NCBI RefSeq assembly: GCF_003589595.1
Contig: NW_020654422.1
Location: 165,637-229,636 of the forward strand
Direction: 5' to 3'
Length of the DNA: 64,000 nucleotides
Source of the DNA: Hyposmocoma kahamanoa
Taxonomy: Eukaryota > Arthropoda > Insecta > Lepidoptera > Cosmopterigidae
In this document: piece by piece, positions 10,784-22,474 of the stretch
Layout of the letters: each line of letters opens with the position of its first letter
Numbering within the stretch: the first letter of the stretch is position 1
Translations under genes and position numbers: made by a program
The notes under the pieces: model-generated
Told to the model about the DNA's origin: nothing
Seen by the model: the letters and a program-made list of their open reading frames with translations, nothing else
Databases searched by the model: none

Positions 10784-11069
10784 TAGTAGCCGTAGAGCAC
10801 CTTGTGAAAGAGTTCGTCCAGGGAAGTAGTGCCACCTTATCTATTTCTGCCGCCAAGCAGTAATGTTAGCATTACTGTGTTCCGGTTTTGAAGGGTAAGG
10901 GTGGTGGTGTTATTACAGGCACACAGGACTTGTCTCAGGGTGACGAGCACAGTGGCAGATCTTTGCGATTTAAAGCTGTGATTGGCACTGCAACTATTAT
11001 GGATAGGCGTGTTGCTGACCATCCGGCGCACGACTTGTTCGTCTATCACTTGAATTTATTAAAAAAAAA
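10784..11069 (+). repeat. Family A copy
   Basis: Near-complete unit with a 9 bp A-run at the 3' end. A 79-codon frame over it is incidental. Confidence 0.8.
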
Positions 11070-11204
11070 TCTGGCAACTTCATTCGCTATCAATGTCATA
11101 TTGTATGTAAAACTACAAAGCAGCTGAATAAAGGTTTTCTGACAATAGCTTACAATAACAGTTGTTGAAAAACCGCATAATAGTATAATTAATTATTGAC
11201 AACA

Positions 11205-11325
11205 GTGGTTTTTGTCGTGTCTATTCGGCACTATTTGGCAGTCGCTCTGTGCTGTCGTTGCTTCGCCGCCGCGCGGACGTCGTGTCGACGCTGTGTGCGT
11301 TGCGTTGGTGCTGACACTTAAAGGA
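11205..11325. other. CpG-rich spot
   Basis: An abrupt CpG-rich patch (GCTTCGCCGCCGCGCGGACG and GTCGACGCTGTGTGCG words) in very AT-rich DNA. It could be a promoter or an element's 5' end. No open frame or splice consensus that I trust follows. Confidence 0.3.
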
Positions 11326-12010
11326 TGCTAGTTTGGGGATCTCTTACTAATGTGAATAATGCAATGAATTAGAATACTTTAAACTTGTTACAAAGGCTCT
11401 GTTTTGCACAGCATATTTTTAAAACGAAAATAATGAGAACGATGTCTGGAATACTTTTACTAAAAATTTGTTATAATTAATTTTAAGGGATGCCGAATTA
11501 CTTGCCGGTATTTAAGGGACTGATAATTTATTAGAAGTTTCGAATACCGGAAAATTTGCTTTGTAATTTGTTACATAAAGAGCTCAATTTGATTAGGTAG
11601 TTCCTAAAATTAGTAAGGAGAATGCTTTGGGAAAGCTTCTAATCAGTTTGGATTTGCCTAAATGGTAACATTTAAGGTTTCACAGTTATAATGATTTTTG
11701 AGAAATTTTACTAAGAAAAGTTGATAATTTTTTTAAAACAAATAATTGCTCTTTATTCTTTTAATTGCACCTAAATCAATTTGTTTAATATTATCAATGT
11801 TATACCGGTAAACTTAATATATGTTACAGTTATTTGACCATCTTGTCTAACTCTATACCCTAATAATATACCCTGGAGTTGTGAGTGTCTAAGATACAGA
11901 TGGAAATAAAATAATAGAAATCAAAGCAATTACCATGTGATACTCCCGAAACAGATACGAACGACATAGGATATACCAGGCTTCTAAATGATTGGTATCT
12001 ATATTTATTT
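11326..12010. other. Unassigned AT-rich stretch
   Basis: Nothing recognised. Confidence 0.4.
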
Positions 12011-12260
12011 TAAACCGACTTCAAAAAAAGAGGGTACCTCGATAGTGGTCCCTTTTCATTTTGAAGAAAATCATTCACGTCTAAGGGTGGCTGTCCACGC
12101 ATGAAGATTCATTTTTATAAATAGCGCCTAAATTTTACTATAAGGAGCAATTATTTTAATAGTTTATTTTGGTATTCTCCAATTCAAGGCGTTTTTCTCT
12201 CTCAATATACTTTGAGTAGTGAGAACCGAATCGGTTTTTTTAGTACTCTATACTGAGATT
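12011..12260 (-). repeat. Family E copy
   Basis: Reverse orientation, with an inserted block (GATTCATTTTTATAAATAGC, then an AGGAGCAATTATTTTAAT-type run) that the forward copy at 13407-13741 carries in reverse complement. The two therefore belong to the same subfamily. Confidence 0.65.
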
Positions 12261-12419
12261 ATCTTTTATAATTATCACCGGATAATTATGAAAGAAAATA
12301 TACCGATATTTTCGATAATTATCCACATTAATTCATAGTTTTATTTGCTTAATTTATCACTAAAAATGACAAACATTGAGAAAACTAAATAACCACAAAG
12401 TAAAATATTTCTAATAATT

Positions 12420-12632
12420 TCAGTACAGTCTTAAAAAAACCTACCTCAAAAGTCATTCATCCGCTAGTTACCACCCTTAGAGGTGGAATATTTTCTTAAA
12501 CCACTTTCACACACTCAATCTTTCCAACAAAAAGAGAATCACCAAAATCGGTTCACAAATGCCGAGTTATCACGTAACATACATACAAAAAAAACATAAA
12601 GTCGTTTTGAGAACCTCCGCCTTGTTTTTGAC
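12420..12632 (+). repeat. Family E copy
   Basis: Forward copy missing the middle TTTTATTGAAATCGG block: CTCAAAAGT runs directly into CATTCATCC. Confidence 0.65.
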
Positions 12633-12747
12633 ATTGACCTTTGACACGTTTGGATACGTCACAATATAGCCAGCGGTAGCATTTTGTTCTTTTAACTAGT
12701 ATATAGATGTCAGGTATACCTATTTATCAAAACAATTAGCGTGATAA

Positions 12748-13093
12748 ATTTTTATTGAATTCATATTCAATTACTTTTTATGTGAAATTATTCCACTAGT
12801 TTGTTATAATTATTAATACAAAGAACGAACACTCAGAATAATTCCTTCGATCCGGCCGGATTTGAACCGACGGCTTCTAGTAAACCGTGGCAGATGCTAT
12901 GCCAACTAAGCCACGGAACGACCCAGCGGAGCTCATGAATTTTTCTATGTGCTTGTTGTCTTATTTTTGTATTTGGTGTTTCAACGGCTGTTTAACCGTA
13001 GCGCCATCTATAAGAACTTTATGAAGGTATTTCGTCACCCAGTTAGATACCGTTACAGCTACCGGCCCCGGCTAGAGATGTCGCTATTCACTG
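12748..13093 (-). mobile_element. Family C SINE, near full length
   Basis: On the minus strand: a leader (TAGCGACATCTCTAGCC, GATGGCGCTACGG, GACGAAATAC), then a tRNA-like part with A box TGGCTTAGTTGG and B box GGTTCRAATCC ending GGCCGGATCG, then TTTGTATTAATAATTATAAC and a GTGGAATAATTTCA-type tail. The tRNA-like part starts about 150 bp inside the element rather than at the 5' end. An open frame at 12949-13251 reads across it and is incidental. Confidence 0.75.
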
Positions 13094-13406
13094 TATTTAG
13101 TTATTATCGTGATAATCAATTCGAACACTGGAATATGTGTTTAGTTTTTGTTCACGCGAGGTGGTTTGACAAGATGGCCGATTCATTAAAGATATTATCA
13201 CAGTATATATGTGATTTTTGCTTAAAATTACGACAGCAACCAATTGTGTAAGAGAAATTGGTTTTTTTTAATGAGATTTTTTTCGTATTAATTTTTTTAT
13301 GTAAACTTGCTGAGAGATAATGTGACCGTACCTATCCTACGTGAAAAACACTATACTAATTTATCTTCCTGAGTGTATAATACAAGAGAACTTAAACGTG
13401 AAAATA

Positions 13407-13741
13407 TAATCTCAGTACAAAGTACTAAAAAACCAACCTCAAAAGTACGTGGAATTACGTCTATTTGCTAAGTTTTCAAAGCAAAATCAACCTTAATTAA
13501 AATAATTGCTCCTAAATTAAAGTTAGGCGCTATTTATAAAAATGAATCTTCATTCGTGAACAGCTATCCTTAGAAGTGGATGATTTTCTTCAAAATGAAA
13601 TGGGACCACTATGCAAGTACCAACAAAAAAGAATCATGAAAATCGGTACACAAATACCGGAGTTATCGCGTAACATACATACAAAAAAAAGAACGTACAG
13701 TCGAATTGAGAACCTCCTCCTTTTTTGAAGTCGGTTAAAAA
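13407..13741 (+). repeat. Family E copy, long subfamily
   Basis: About 335 bp, with the extra AATTGCTCCTAAATTAAAGT block between the GTTTTATT-like and GGTGG-like blocks; ends with TTTTGAAGTCGGTTAAAAA. Counterpart of 12011-12260. Confidence 0.7.
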
Positions 13742-13964
13742 TACCAATTGCAAAGAGATTGGTGTCTTAACGTAGCTCCAAATCCGTATTTCAGTTTAAA
13801 ATGACGAAAGAATAATCAAAGATATCCTATCCTACAGCAGTGTACGAACATAGGTACTAGGATTTTGATTGGGATTTTGAAGATTAGGTATTTGTGATAT
13901 GCAGGGTGTTTTTTTTGCAGATGAAAAAAGCAATTTTAGTTAGAAAAAATAATTCGGAAATATA

Positions 13965-14065
13965 ATGTAGTAACGCCTCTGGTGTTGCAGGCATTCATTG
14001 GCGACGTCGACAGCTTTCCATCAAACGGGCCGTATGCTTGTTTGCAGCCTGCATAACATAAAAAG
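13965..14065 (+). repeat. Family Q, LINE 3' end
   Basis: Contains GGTGTTGCAGGCATTCATTG and a CCATCAAACGGGCCGTATGC block followed by TTGTTTGCAGCC and ATAACATAAAAA. I recognise this as a common lepidopteran retroelement 3' end, from memory. Only one copy is in the window, abutting a family A fragment. Confidence 0.45.
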
Positions 14066-14086
14066 CGCCCTACAAATGTATGATAA

Positions 14087-14191
14087 TTAAAGCTCTGAGT
14101 GGCACTGCAACTGTTGTTGTTAAGGCTGTCTATTACCATCAAGCGCACGCCTTATTAACTCCGTTACTTGATTTCATAAATAATAAATAAA
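14087..14191 (+). repeat. Family A fragment
   Basis: Only the 3' third (AAGCTCTGAGTGGCACTGC to CCGTTACTTGATTTCATAAA) with an A-rich tail. Confidence 0.7.
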
Positions 14192-14636
14192 ACACCAGCC
14201 CATTACATCATACCACACTACATCGTTATAAAGAAAATCTGCTATTTTCCTATTGTTCTTCGCAATGCCGACTTTGAATTTAATCGGTACCCGGTTTCAC
14301 ATTCTTGTTGGCACTTAACACACAAACAAAGACGTCTAACTTAAAACTCATCTCTCCTTTTTTAGATTAAAAAAAATATAAAACAACAAAATTTTTCGAA
14401 GTTATTATTTGTCTATTTACATTTTCTTCTATTGTATTTTGTTATTAACCTGTGTCTAAAAGCGGGTGCGGGAAGTATGTAGGGTTTTCTGCCTCGCTGC
14501 ATTTTCCCGTCTCGGGAAATGAATAGAGGCTCAACGAAAAGTAGGTTTGCACGTTTATGGGCTGGGCATTTTAACAGTCAAAACATAACATTTTAATCAA
14601 GTTCTTTAATAGCTAAAATTTTTAAATCAAACATTT
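14192..14636. other. Unassigned stretch
   Basis: Nothing recognised. Confidence 0.4.
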
Positions 14637-14880
14637 CGACTCATCCATAGAACAAAGGTCTATGTGCAAGACTGCTTATTCTCAGAACATTCTACATTTA
14701 ATTCGTTGTTCTTCGCTGTGGATATCAGATCGACGGTGTTCGATTTTAAAGTCCAAAACGAAATAATATATAAAAATTATGGAAACACCTATAGATAGGT
14801 CTTATTTTAAAAAACGAGATTATGTGTTTATCATATTTTCGTTGTATAATTACATTAGACTCTGTTCTTCTGGTGAGTCG
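14637..14880. mobile_element. Family R MITE, copy 1
   Basis: A 244 bp element bounded by inverted repeats: left CGACTCATCCATAGAACA, right reverse complement CGACTCACCAGAAGAACA. A second, 255 bp copy lies at 16853-17107 with the same interior (TGTGCAAGAYTRCTTRTTCT, GATCGACKGT, TCACATCGGACTC-type). Flanks read ATTT on both sides; superfamily undetermined. Confidence 0.65.
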
Positions 14881-14930
14881 ATTTATCAAAAGCTTCAGTC
14901 GTTGAAAACGAAAAACAAAGTGTTTCGATC

Positions 14931-15010
14931 CTTGTTATAATAATTATGAGAAACAAGTGGAGTAATTTCACAAAAAATAATTGAACATCATGGTAGTAAA
15001 ACATCGTGAC
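14931..15010 (+). mobile_element. Family C SINE tail
   Basis: Only the 3' tail: TAATAATTATGAGAAACAAG, GTGGAGTAATTTCAC, AATAATTGAACATCATGG. No tRNA-like part. Confidence 0.6.
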
Positions 15011-15603
15011 ATTCAATGAACTAAAAATTATAAAAAAAACTCTTTCATTTTTATAATGGACACACTACATAACAGAAAAATGCAGTTGGTGCACTAGATT
15101 TTTAATCGAATAGAATAGAATTATTTATTTCAGATCATGATCCATAGTAATGTAATACAGTCAATTTTTCTAACGTGTTATGGTTAGTACAATACAAAAT
15201 TACTTAATTCTAGAGAAATATCATGTCTAGACCACTACCCTATGCACATGTAGTTGCACTTAATGTTGTTGGTAGGGGCAGTGAAACTGCTATGGTTCCA
15301 TGACTTCGAGTTGCCAAAACCAGCCCGTTACACCATACCATACCAATCCAAGAGTTGCGTATCTACATATTTTAGGAAACTTGAAGACCTTCACCTTTTC
15401 CACCGCTTCACTTTTATGAGGCGTGTGATTTCTTAAATGAAACCTAGATAGCTTTATTTTAGTTGAAAGTAAATATCCTTGATATTAAAATAGAGGTACG
15501 TCCCAAATGGAATTTTACGAAATTTAGTGACTAAATTTTGTTTTTGTCAACTTAGGCGGAGGCGGAGACGGCAATATAATTTAGACGCGTTTTAAATGAA
15601 AAC
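15011..15603. other. Unassigned stretch
   Basis: Nothing recognised except an ATAGAATAGAATT run near 15110. Confidence 0.4.
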
Positions 15604-15785
15604 GAAATAATCTCAGTACAGAGTACTAAAAAAACCGACCTCAAAAGTACGTGGAATTACATATAATTACCAAGTTTTATTGAAATCGGTTACCGAAAAG
15701 TACGCATTCATCCGGATTCAGCCCCTAGTTCGCCACTATACGCGACTTGACACAGGAGATAATAAAAGTCGGTTCTCACTACTCA
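15604..15785 (+). repeat. Family E copy, truncated
   Basis: Starts with CTCAGTACAGAGTACTAAAA and runs to CCCCTAGTTCGCCAC; the 3' half is replaced by AAAAGTCGGTTCTCACTACT, which resembles the 12190-12240 end of the long subfamily. Confidence 0.65.
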
Positions 15786-16111
15786 AAGTATATTGAGTAA
15801 AATTAGGTACATTTTAAATACTGCCCTAAAATACGAGACGCAATAAAATAATGACACAGTAAACACTTTAAATAAAACTTGAATTATTTGTTAGTTACGG
15901 AATGAAGTTATTTACCGATGTAAAATGTTATAAAAAATTTCATCAAAAGTACGTAACTTTGATGATGGTGATAATGATGTGTTTTTACATTCCGTTCTTT
16001 TCATTAAATGTGAATGTCGAGTTTTCGTCAACTCAGCGCCTCAGGAGCTCATGATAAGGACCACGGAGTGGTTCGAAATTATGTCGAGCAAATTTGAAAG
16101 CGAGCAAACAG
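15786..16111. other. Unassigned stretch
   Basis: Nothing recognised. Confidence 0.4.
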
Positions 16112-16375
16112 ATTACTAAAAAAACCGACCTCAAAAGTTCGCGGAATTACATCTATTTGCCAAGTTTTATTTAAATCGGTTACCGGAAAGTGCGTGAATG
16201 AATTCATTCCTTAGTTTGTCACCATTAGAGGTGGACTATTTTCTTTAAATATAAATGGGACTACTACTGAGATATCCTCTTTCCAACAAAAAAGAATCAT
16301 CAAAATTGATTCATAAATGCATAATATATAAATGCATGCGTATGTTTTTAAATATATAGGAGTTATCGCGTAAGA
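16112..16375 (+). repeat. Family E copy
   Basis: Complete through AAAGAATCATCAAAATTGAT and ending at GTTATCGCGTAAGATA; short ATGCAT duplication near 16316-16336. Confidence 0.7.
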
Positions 16376-16644
16376 TATACGTATATTACACATATCCCGG
16401 ATAACTAGGAAGAAAACTTTAAAGTATTTCTGAGATGTGTGACTTGATGTTGGGCTTTGGTTTATGTGTGTATATGGCCTTATTAACTGGGACAAAGGAG
16501 ATCGATAGCAAACGTAACGTTACGTAGAAGTAACTTTTAGAATGTTAAATGAGTGAAGTAAATGAGAGCAGCTAGAGTTGCGAAATTTTACTTTTGTGGC
16601 TGCCACAGTGGTATTTAAATATCTGCCTATTTAAATAGTTGATA

Positions 16645-17127
16645 AACGACTTTAAAAACAGAAGGAGCTTCTCAATTCGACTGCATTTTTTTGTATGTCG
16701 CGCGATTACTTCGGTATTTGTGACCCGATTTCGATGATTTTTGTATCAGGATTGGTCCTATTTAGGGGATAAATCAAGTTTATTGGATTTCAACCGTTTT
16801 CAATAAAACTTGGCAAATAAGTGTAATTCCACAAACTTTTGAAGTTAGGGTTCGACTCATCCGTAGAACAAAGATCTATGTGCAAGATTACTTGTTCTCA
16901 GGACATAGTACATTTCGTTCGTTCTTCTTCGCTGTGGATGTCAGATCGACTGTTGCTCGATTTTATACTTCCGAAATGAAATAAGATCTATAAATTCTCA
17001 AAACATCTTTACGTAGGCCTTAGTTTGAATAAGGAAATTATTCTCGTAACGTACTTATTCTCTTTTCGCTATATAATCACATCGGACTCTGTTCTTCGGA
17101 TGAGTCGTTTTTTTTTTAATAAAAAAG
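16645..17127 (-). repeat. Family E copy split by a MITE
   Basis: The reverse copy runs from 16645 to about 16852 (CACAAACTTTTGAAGTTAGG) and resumes as a T-run at 17108. The family R element occupies the gap, showing E was inserted first. Confidence 0.65.
16853..17107. mobile_element. Family R MITE, copy 2, nested in E
   Basis: Ends CGACTCATCCGTAGAACA and, reversed, CGACTCATCCGAAGAACA (17 of 18 matching). Better preserved ends than copy 1. Confidence 0.7.
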
Positions 17128-17137
17128 GTATAGGTTT

Positions 17138-17321
17138 AGCATGCTGGACGCAGAGGTCAGGAAAGGAGAAAAATATTTGTATGGCCTATATTTATTTATC
17201 TCGTAAGTTTGGGTGTAATTTGTGGTTGTCTATATGTGTGTTCATGGCACCCACGACGCAGGGTTACCCTAGTGCGGGGCTATGACTGTGTACGCGTTAT
17301 TAATTATTATTATTATTATTT
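17138..17321 (+). mobile_element. Family B SINE
   Basis: Head reduced to CATGCTGGACGCAGAGGTC; body complete; ends in (TTA)n. The ORF over it is a by-product. Confidence 0.7.
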
Positions 17322-17451
17322 GGCTTTTTATTTATAAGACAATACGGTAATTTTACCGTTTTATATATTTATATAGGTAATATACAATAAAATCTTAAAT
17401 ACTACTACCACTAACTAGGATTAAATTATATGTTTTGAATAAACGTTTTTT

Positions 17452-17479
17452 AGGGGCACCCCCGCTGGAAGGTGCCCCT
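17452..17479. repeat. GC-rich hairpin
   Basis: Arms AGGGGCACC and GGTGCCCCT pair perfectly around a 10-base loop in AT-rich DNA. Possibly part of an unidentified element 3' end. Confidence 0.75.
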
Positions 17480-17530
17480 TAGCCAATGCAATAAATGAAT
17501 ATGAATAGTCTAATAGCTAAATGCAATAAA

Positions 17531-17847
17531 TTTTTTTTTTTTTTTTTTTATGACATTAAGTAACGGGACGAACAAGTCGTGTGCCTGATGGTAAGCTACA
17601 CGCCTGCCCATAACAGTTGCAGTGCCACCAAGAGCTTTAAATTACAAAGATCTTGGGGGCACTGCCACTGCGCCCGTCACCCTGAGACATAAGTTGACAA
17701 GTCTCATGTGCCTGTAATTTCACCAGCACCCTTACCCTTCACAACCGGAACACAGTAATGTGACCATTACTGCTTGGCGGCAGAAATAGGTAAGGTGGCA
17801 GTACTTCCCTGGACGAGCTCTTTCACAAGGAGCTCTACTGCTACTAA
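17531..17847 (-). repeat. Family A copy with long poly-T
   Basis: Best preserved unit of the family in the window. It begins with a T-run of about 19 (17531-17549), i.e. a clear A-tail on the minus strand, and ends at the GAGCTCTACTGCTACTA end. Confidence 0.85.
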
Positions 17848-18063
17848 AATTGTTATTTAGCTCTTAGGCTATACGTTCATATACGTTCTCAGGTGCTGAA
17901 CCCGTAAAATTGGCAACATCTACAATATAAATTCAATTTTTTAAACCTGTGATAAGAATTATTTAGGTACAAAAAGTAATAGCCTGTGCTAGACAATTCG
18001 TAGGTATTACTAAAGCGATATAGATAAATAGACAAAACTTAATATTTTGATGGAAAACGGTTT

Positions 18064-18244
18064 TACATGGGACTCAGAACTTTATATTTTACATGTCAAC
18101 TTATGTCTCACGGTGACGGGCGCAGTGCCCGTCAGATCTTTGCGATTTAAAGTCTGAGTGGCACTGCAACTAACTTGGACAGGCGTGTAGCTTACCATCA
18201 GACGCACGACTTGTTCGACTTGTCACTTAATATTATAAAAAAAA
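18064..18244 (+). repeat. Family A copy, 5'-truncated
   Basis: Starts near ACATGGGACT with an out-of-place segment to 18090, then normal order from AACTTATGTCTC to an A-run. Confidence 0.7.
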
Positions 18245-19035
18245 TACAGTAATGTAAATATCTCGTTTTCATCAACATTGTGAGTTACACCATTAGTGAT
18301 GAAGTGATGACACTAGGTAATGAACAGATTTTTTGTCTTTTGTATTCTAATAGCACTAAAAACCTGTCAAATGGTAAAATAGAACTAAATATTAAGTTTT
18401 ATCGTCATTAACGAATGTTTTTGCCTCCGGATTGATGTTTTAAAGTTTTGAAAATCTGAGAAACCGAGGATATTAGTTTATGTGCAAAAAACATTGTTAT
18501 GTACCTATTATTTATTATTTTAGGTTTGAACTAGTAATACGCAATGACTGAAAACTAAAAAAAATACTATTTTAACACCTACCCGAAAACATTTGCAAAA
18601 AAACAAACAACCTCACTTCACAGAATTCTCTTCTTAAAGAAACTTGGGCATGATTTTTCCGTGACTCAATTTTATACAAGATGAAATCTTCACGAGCTGT
18701 TTTTGTGCACAATGTTCCCGGAGCTTTTTATTGCCCTTTCAATAGCCTGAGTGTAGCGAGATAGACGTAGAAAACCTGTTTGATTTTATCCTCTCTGACA
18801 AATAACGGTTGACACCAAACTTCGACATAATACAAAGTAAAATTTAAAAAAAACTAAAACGTTATTTTACTGTCAATCCGGAGGTTGTTGAATTTCTCAG
18901 ATTGCAAATATATTTTACAGAGCGTACCTATTTCGTGTGTAAATGGCAACTAATAAATTCTATTAGATCTCTCAAAATAAATAAAAAAATGTTTGGCCCA
19001 CCCTAATAGACACTTCGCTTGCTTGTCCCAGTAGT
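18245..19035. other. Unassigned stretch
   Basis: CCTCCGGATTGA at about 18426 and its reverse complement near 18874 are both present, as are AATCTGAGAAA and its complement, but not in an order that makes terminal inverted repeats. Confidence 0.4.
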
Positions 19036-19168
19036 GGCATACTCGGGGTTTTAAATTAAAAAGATTTTAGGGGCACTGCCACAGCGTCTCACCCTGAGAT
19101 ATAAAGCTGACAAGACCTTTTAAATCGGTACGCAGTTATGCTCACATTACTGCCTAGCGGCAAAAAAT
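19036..19168 (-). repeat. Family A fragment
   Basis: Central part only (TTAGGGGCACTGCC to CTGCCTAGCGGC). Confidence 0.65.
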
Positions 19169-19179
19169 GCCTGACATTA

Positions 19180-19430
19180 GCAAATAAGTCCGGACTTTTC
19201 AATAATAAATTAAAATAGAAAATCTCTGTCTGACACCGCAGCAGAGATGGACAAGCGTCAAGGCAACAAAATTTTTGTCGTAAATCGTTTTACTACAGAA
19301 TTGCGAGGTGGATATTTTACTTTTTATTCTAAAAAATGTTACCCTAAGGCGAAAAGTTCGGACCAACGACAATTTGGTCAAAAAGATGGACATGTCCGGA
19401 CAAATCTGGTGGTAACCCTACCTAAAGATC
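19180..19430. other. Possible degenerate MITE with TCCGGAC words
   Basis: AAGTCCGGAC near the left and ATGTCCGGAC plus a TGGTGGTAACCCTA end near the right resemble the ends of a known kind of insect MITE, but the left end is poorly matched. A 77-codon frame inside has no domain. Confidence 0.3.
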
Positions 19431-19989
19431 ATTCGAAATTCTCTTTTCCAGCGTCTATGCTAAACGTGTATCTTCCGTAAGTAGATTACCTACGTAAGCT
19501 TGCTTATTATAAAATCTACGGAGCAGACGTATTAAGCTTGTATATTATAAAATCTAATTGACGAAGGTTTCGTCTCTGCGTACATAGAGGTCTAATTAGA
19601 GTTACTTTTAATCACCCTTTCCTGCTCGGAACTTGTTTTCTATCGCTACTTTCTTACTTTCCAATAATTACGTCAATTATCGGTTATTTGGTTTTTGTGT
19701 GCAAGCGAAAACGGCCAATGAGAAAGGTTTTGTGGTAAAAAATTGAAGTGTGAGACATGGACCGATCGAGTAGTTTTACGGTAAATGTGTTATCCATTTC
19801 TCTTTCACTAACATTGCTGTAATTGCCGCCTTTTTTCCATTTACATGAAATAAATATACAAAAGAAATTAATCAGAATTCTCACAAATATAGCCCAAACA
19901 GATTGACTCTCCCGTGTATCTATATACTAGAAAATTGTAAATTTGCGGGAAACCAACCTTCTAGCGGTCGCGCGCGCAGCAACCTTATT

Positions 19990-20194
19990 TTAGTAATTTT
20001 ACAAAAGCTATAAACAATAAACGGTTGCGCGACTGTGGTATCCTCGAGGTGGTGAGGTACTTCCCCTTAGTAGCCCTGTGATGTTTGTCGCAAGCGCATA
20101 TGTGTCTTTATTCGTGTTTTACGGTCTCAGTTTCCGTGCGCGACCGGTCGTGTTCCAGAAAAATTCATGGAATGAAATTGAAACCTGGGTGAGT
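19990..20194 (+). promoter_or_regulatory. CpG-rich spot with splice-donor consensus
   Basis: GCGGTCGCGCGCGCAGC and GTGCGCGACCGGTCG make a locally CpG-rich stretch. It is followed by ATG at 20167 and a strong splice-donor consensus GTGAGT at 20189-20194. A short acidic frame (MSYEESEWLAEEAE) opens downstream at 20292. This could be a promoter and first exon of a host gene or of an element; nothing else supports a gene. Confidence 0.25.
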
Positions 20195-20554
20195 ATTTCA
20201 GTTGTTTGTACTATATTACTTACTAAATTACATTATTTTATGTAATATGTATTAAATTATTCATTATTTCACTATTTGTTGTTGACACAACATGAGTTAC
20301 GAAGAATCAGAATGGCTTGCAGAGGAGGCGGAAACAGAAGATAAAGATTTTGATGACGTCAAACCATTGCTACTGATAATTAGTAGGTTATCGTACCACC
20401 TGCTCCTAAAAAAACTTAGAAGCTTTTTATTTTGTTTTCCTTTTTTATTTTATAAGAATTTGAGATATTACGTAGAACAACATGAAAAAAAACATTAAAA
20501 AATTCATGTGATTTTAGACTTCCTACAATATTGTGCAATTGATGACAATATTGA

Positions 20555-20876
20555 TTGATCATGCTACACAACGTCATGAAAATATTCAAATGTCTTCTCA
20601 AACTGAACGCGCAAAGTTGCGGTCTCACAGACCGCTGCTTATGTTCGGCGCAAGGGTGCGACCATTGGAAGGTTACTTATACCAAAATTGTAACGATATC
20701 CCAACTAAATAGAAACAGATTGGTAATACCATATTCTAGATTAAATATGCATTTCTCTAGTCTAAATACCATGTCAATAAAAATATATAACAAACTTTCG
20801 GAGAGTTTAAAAAATGAGCCAAACTACAAATATTTTTTTAAACTGAAAAAAATTACTAATAAATAAAAGCTATTAT
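20555..20876 (+). pseudogene. LINE-like C-terminal end
   Basis: Forward translation ends with NRNRLVIPYSRLNMHFSSL, SIKIYNKLSESLKN and KYFFKLKKITNK then a stop. The pattern of a conserved P-x-S/T-R-L motif, then Y/F-N-K-L and a short lysine-rich end, is that of LINE ORF2 C-termini (from memory). About 270 bp of non-coding sequence ending in AATAAA-rich DNA (21120-21145) would be its 3' UTR. Family not assigned; no catalytic part present. Confidence 0.45.
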
Positions 20877-21467
20877 AATGTAAAAGATTTTTTAGGAAGT
20901 GAAATTATTGGTATCTGAGTTTTGTTAATTATTTGTAAAATGGTAGACTGAGCTCAAGTACGTCCTTCGAGACCTACAGTTGGCTCGCGTCGGGCGGTAA
21001 TTAACCACTTCTACTGTATTTATTGTTCTGTGGTTACCGTCGTGGATTGTGAGAAGTCTTTGTATGAAGTTTCGCGACTAGAGCGAAACCATAGTATGAT
21101 ATTGTACACGCTGTTGGTTTTCAATAAAAACAAAAAATAAATAAAATACTAGCAAGTATTATATTAAATTCAAAGAAGACATTATTATTCATAACGTGAC
21201 CAACACTGAGTATGTACGAAGTCACGAAGACAATAAAAAACGCATTAAAAGAGTCAATAGACTATATAAGTATATTTTTTCACACTAATTGAGTTTTTTG
21301 TCGATACCGGATGAGAATATGCGGTGATGTAGATCTTTTATGGGATTGGACCAAATAAGAGTAAATAAAGACAGTCTTGGATTGTTAACAACAAAAAAAA
21401 AACAATGGAAGTGCCTCAAGGCGAGGTATTTCAACGTGGTAACCGTTCCGAGGCCGTTTCCGAACGG

Positions 21468-21556
21468 TGTATAGCCTACATTTATTTCTTTCGTGAGTTT
21501 GGGTGTAATTTGTGGTTGTCTATGCGTGTGTCCATGTGACCTGCGATACAGGGTTG
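21468..21556 (+). mobile_element. Family B SINE body fragment
   Basis: From AGCCTACATTTATTTC through GGTTGTCTATGCGTGTG to GATACAGGGTT. Head absent. Confidence 0.65.
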
Positions 21557-22101
21557 AAGAAAAAGAAATCTACGCGCCGTGAATTAATAATAATATGAAT
21601 AAAATAGATTTGAGCATTTAAATAGATAAGCGCCCGATGGCTACTGACGGGGCAGCGGGCGGCGCGGCGTGTCGTTAAACTGCAAGGCAATTGCAAATTT
21701 CGGGATGAATGTGAATTTAATAACTAATAGGGCTTCAGTTGAAATCTAAAATTTAGCAGGTTCTCTGAGTACTTGAAGATAAATATCTCCAGAACGCTTA
21801 CACTCTCCATGGTTACGGGTTGGCTGGCCATCTGTCTATGGACAGATAATGTCTGTCTTAAAGCTTGTCACCTGCCGCTGGCCAGTCAACCCGCGACTAA
21901 GGAGCGTGTAACCATTCTGAAATATCGGCAAAATAAAAAATAACTTATACCGTGGAAACTAACCCGTAATTAGTGACAATCATTTAAGTCTTAAAATCTA
22001 TAAAGCTTGTTGTACATCTTACCCCTCACTAACAGGTATTTATTACAACTTAAAATTGAAAATGAATCATGGCCGGATAAATTTGAGGTAACTGTTGTTA
22101 G
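21557..22101. other. Unassigned stretch
   Basis: Includes a short CpG-rich patch near 21640-21680 (GCAGCGGGCGGCGCGGCG). No coding sequence recognised. Confidence 0.4.
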
Positions 22102-22329
22102 CATTGACTTACAATTATACAAATAAATGGACGAGACGGGTCTAATACAAAAACCACGAAAAAAATGTCCCAAGTCAACCTATTCGAAATTTAAATTTTA
22201 ATGTCATCGCAGTATCACGCTGTCAGTAGAACAAATGAAGACTGTCGCGCTCTGTATACGATTTTAGCGCCTTACAAGTGCGGACACTTTTTAGCGCGGA
22301 CCCGACGTCCATATAATTGTAAGTCAATG
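22102..22329 (-). mobile_element. Family D MITE, internally shortened copy
   Basis: Reverse-oriented 228 bp copy flanked by a perfect 8 bp duplication GTTGTTAG (22094-22101 and 22330-22337). It lacks about 58 bp of interior relative to the 286 bp copies. Confidence 0.85.
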
Positions 22330-22474
22330 GTTGTTAGACTCGTATTAAACGGTTCGAAAATATCGGCTGAGAACTGAATTATCGAAAGGGCTTAGCCTAA
22401 AAAATACGAAGACGATTTACGTTAGCTTCTTTCACAGTTTAATGATATATTGCTTTGGGGTAATAACATAGATA

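Noticed and set aside
12949..13251. 100-codon open frame
   Set aside because: First half lies on SINE C leader in antisense.
17452..17479. Rho-independent terminator
   Set aside because: Such hairpins terminate bacterial transcription; this is eukaryotic intergenic DNA and no T-run follows.
18420..18910. Possible terminal inverted repeats CCTCCGGATTGA and AATCTGAGAAA
   Set aside because: The two words occur in the wrong relative order on the two sides to be ends of one element.
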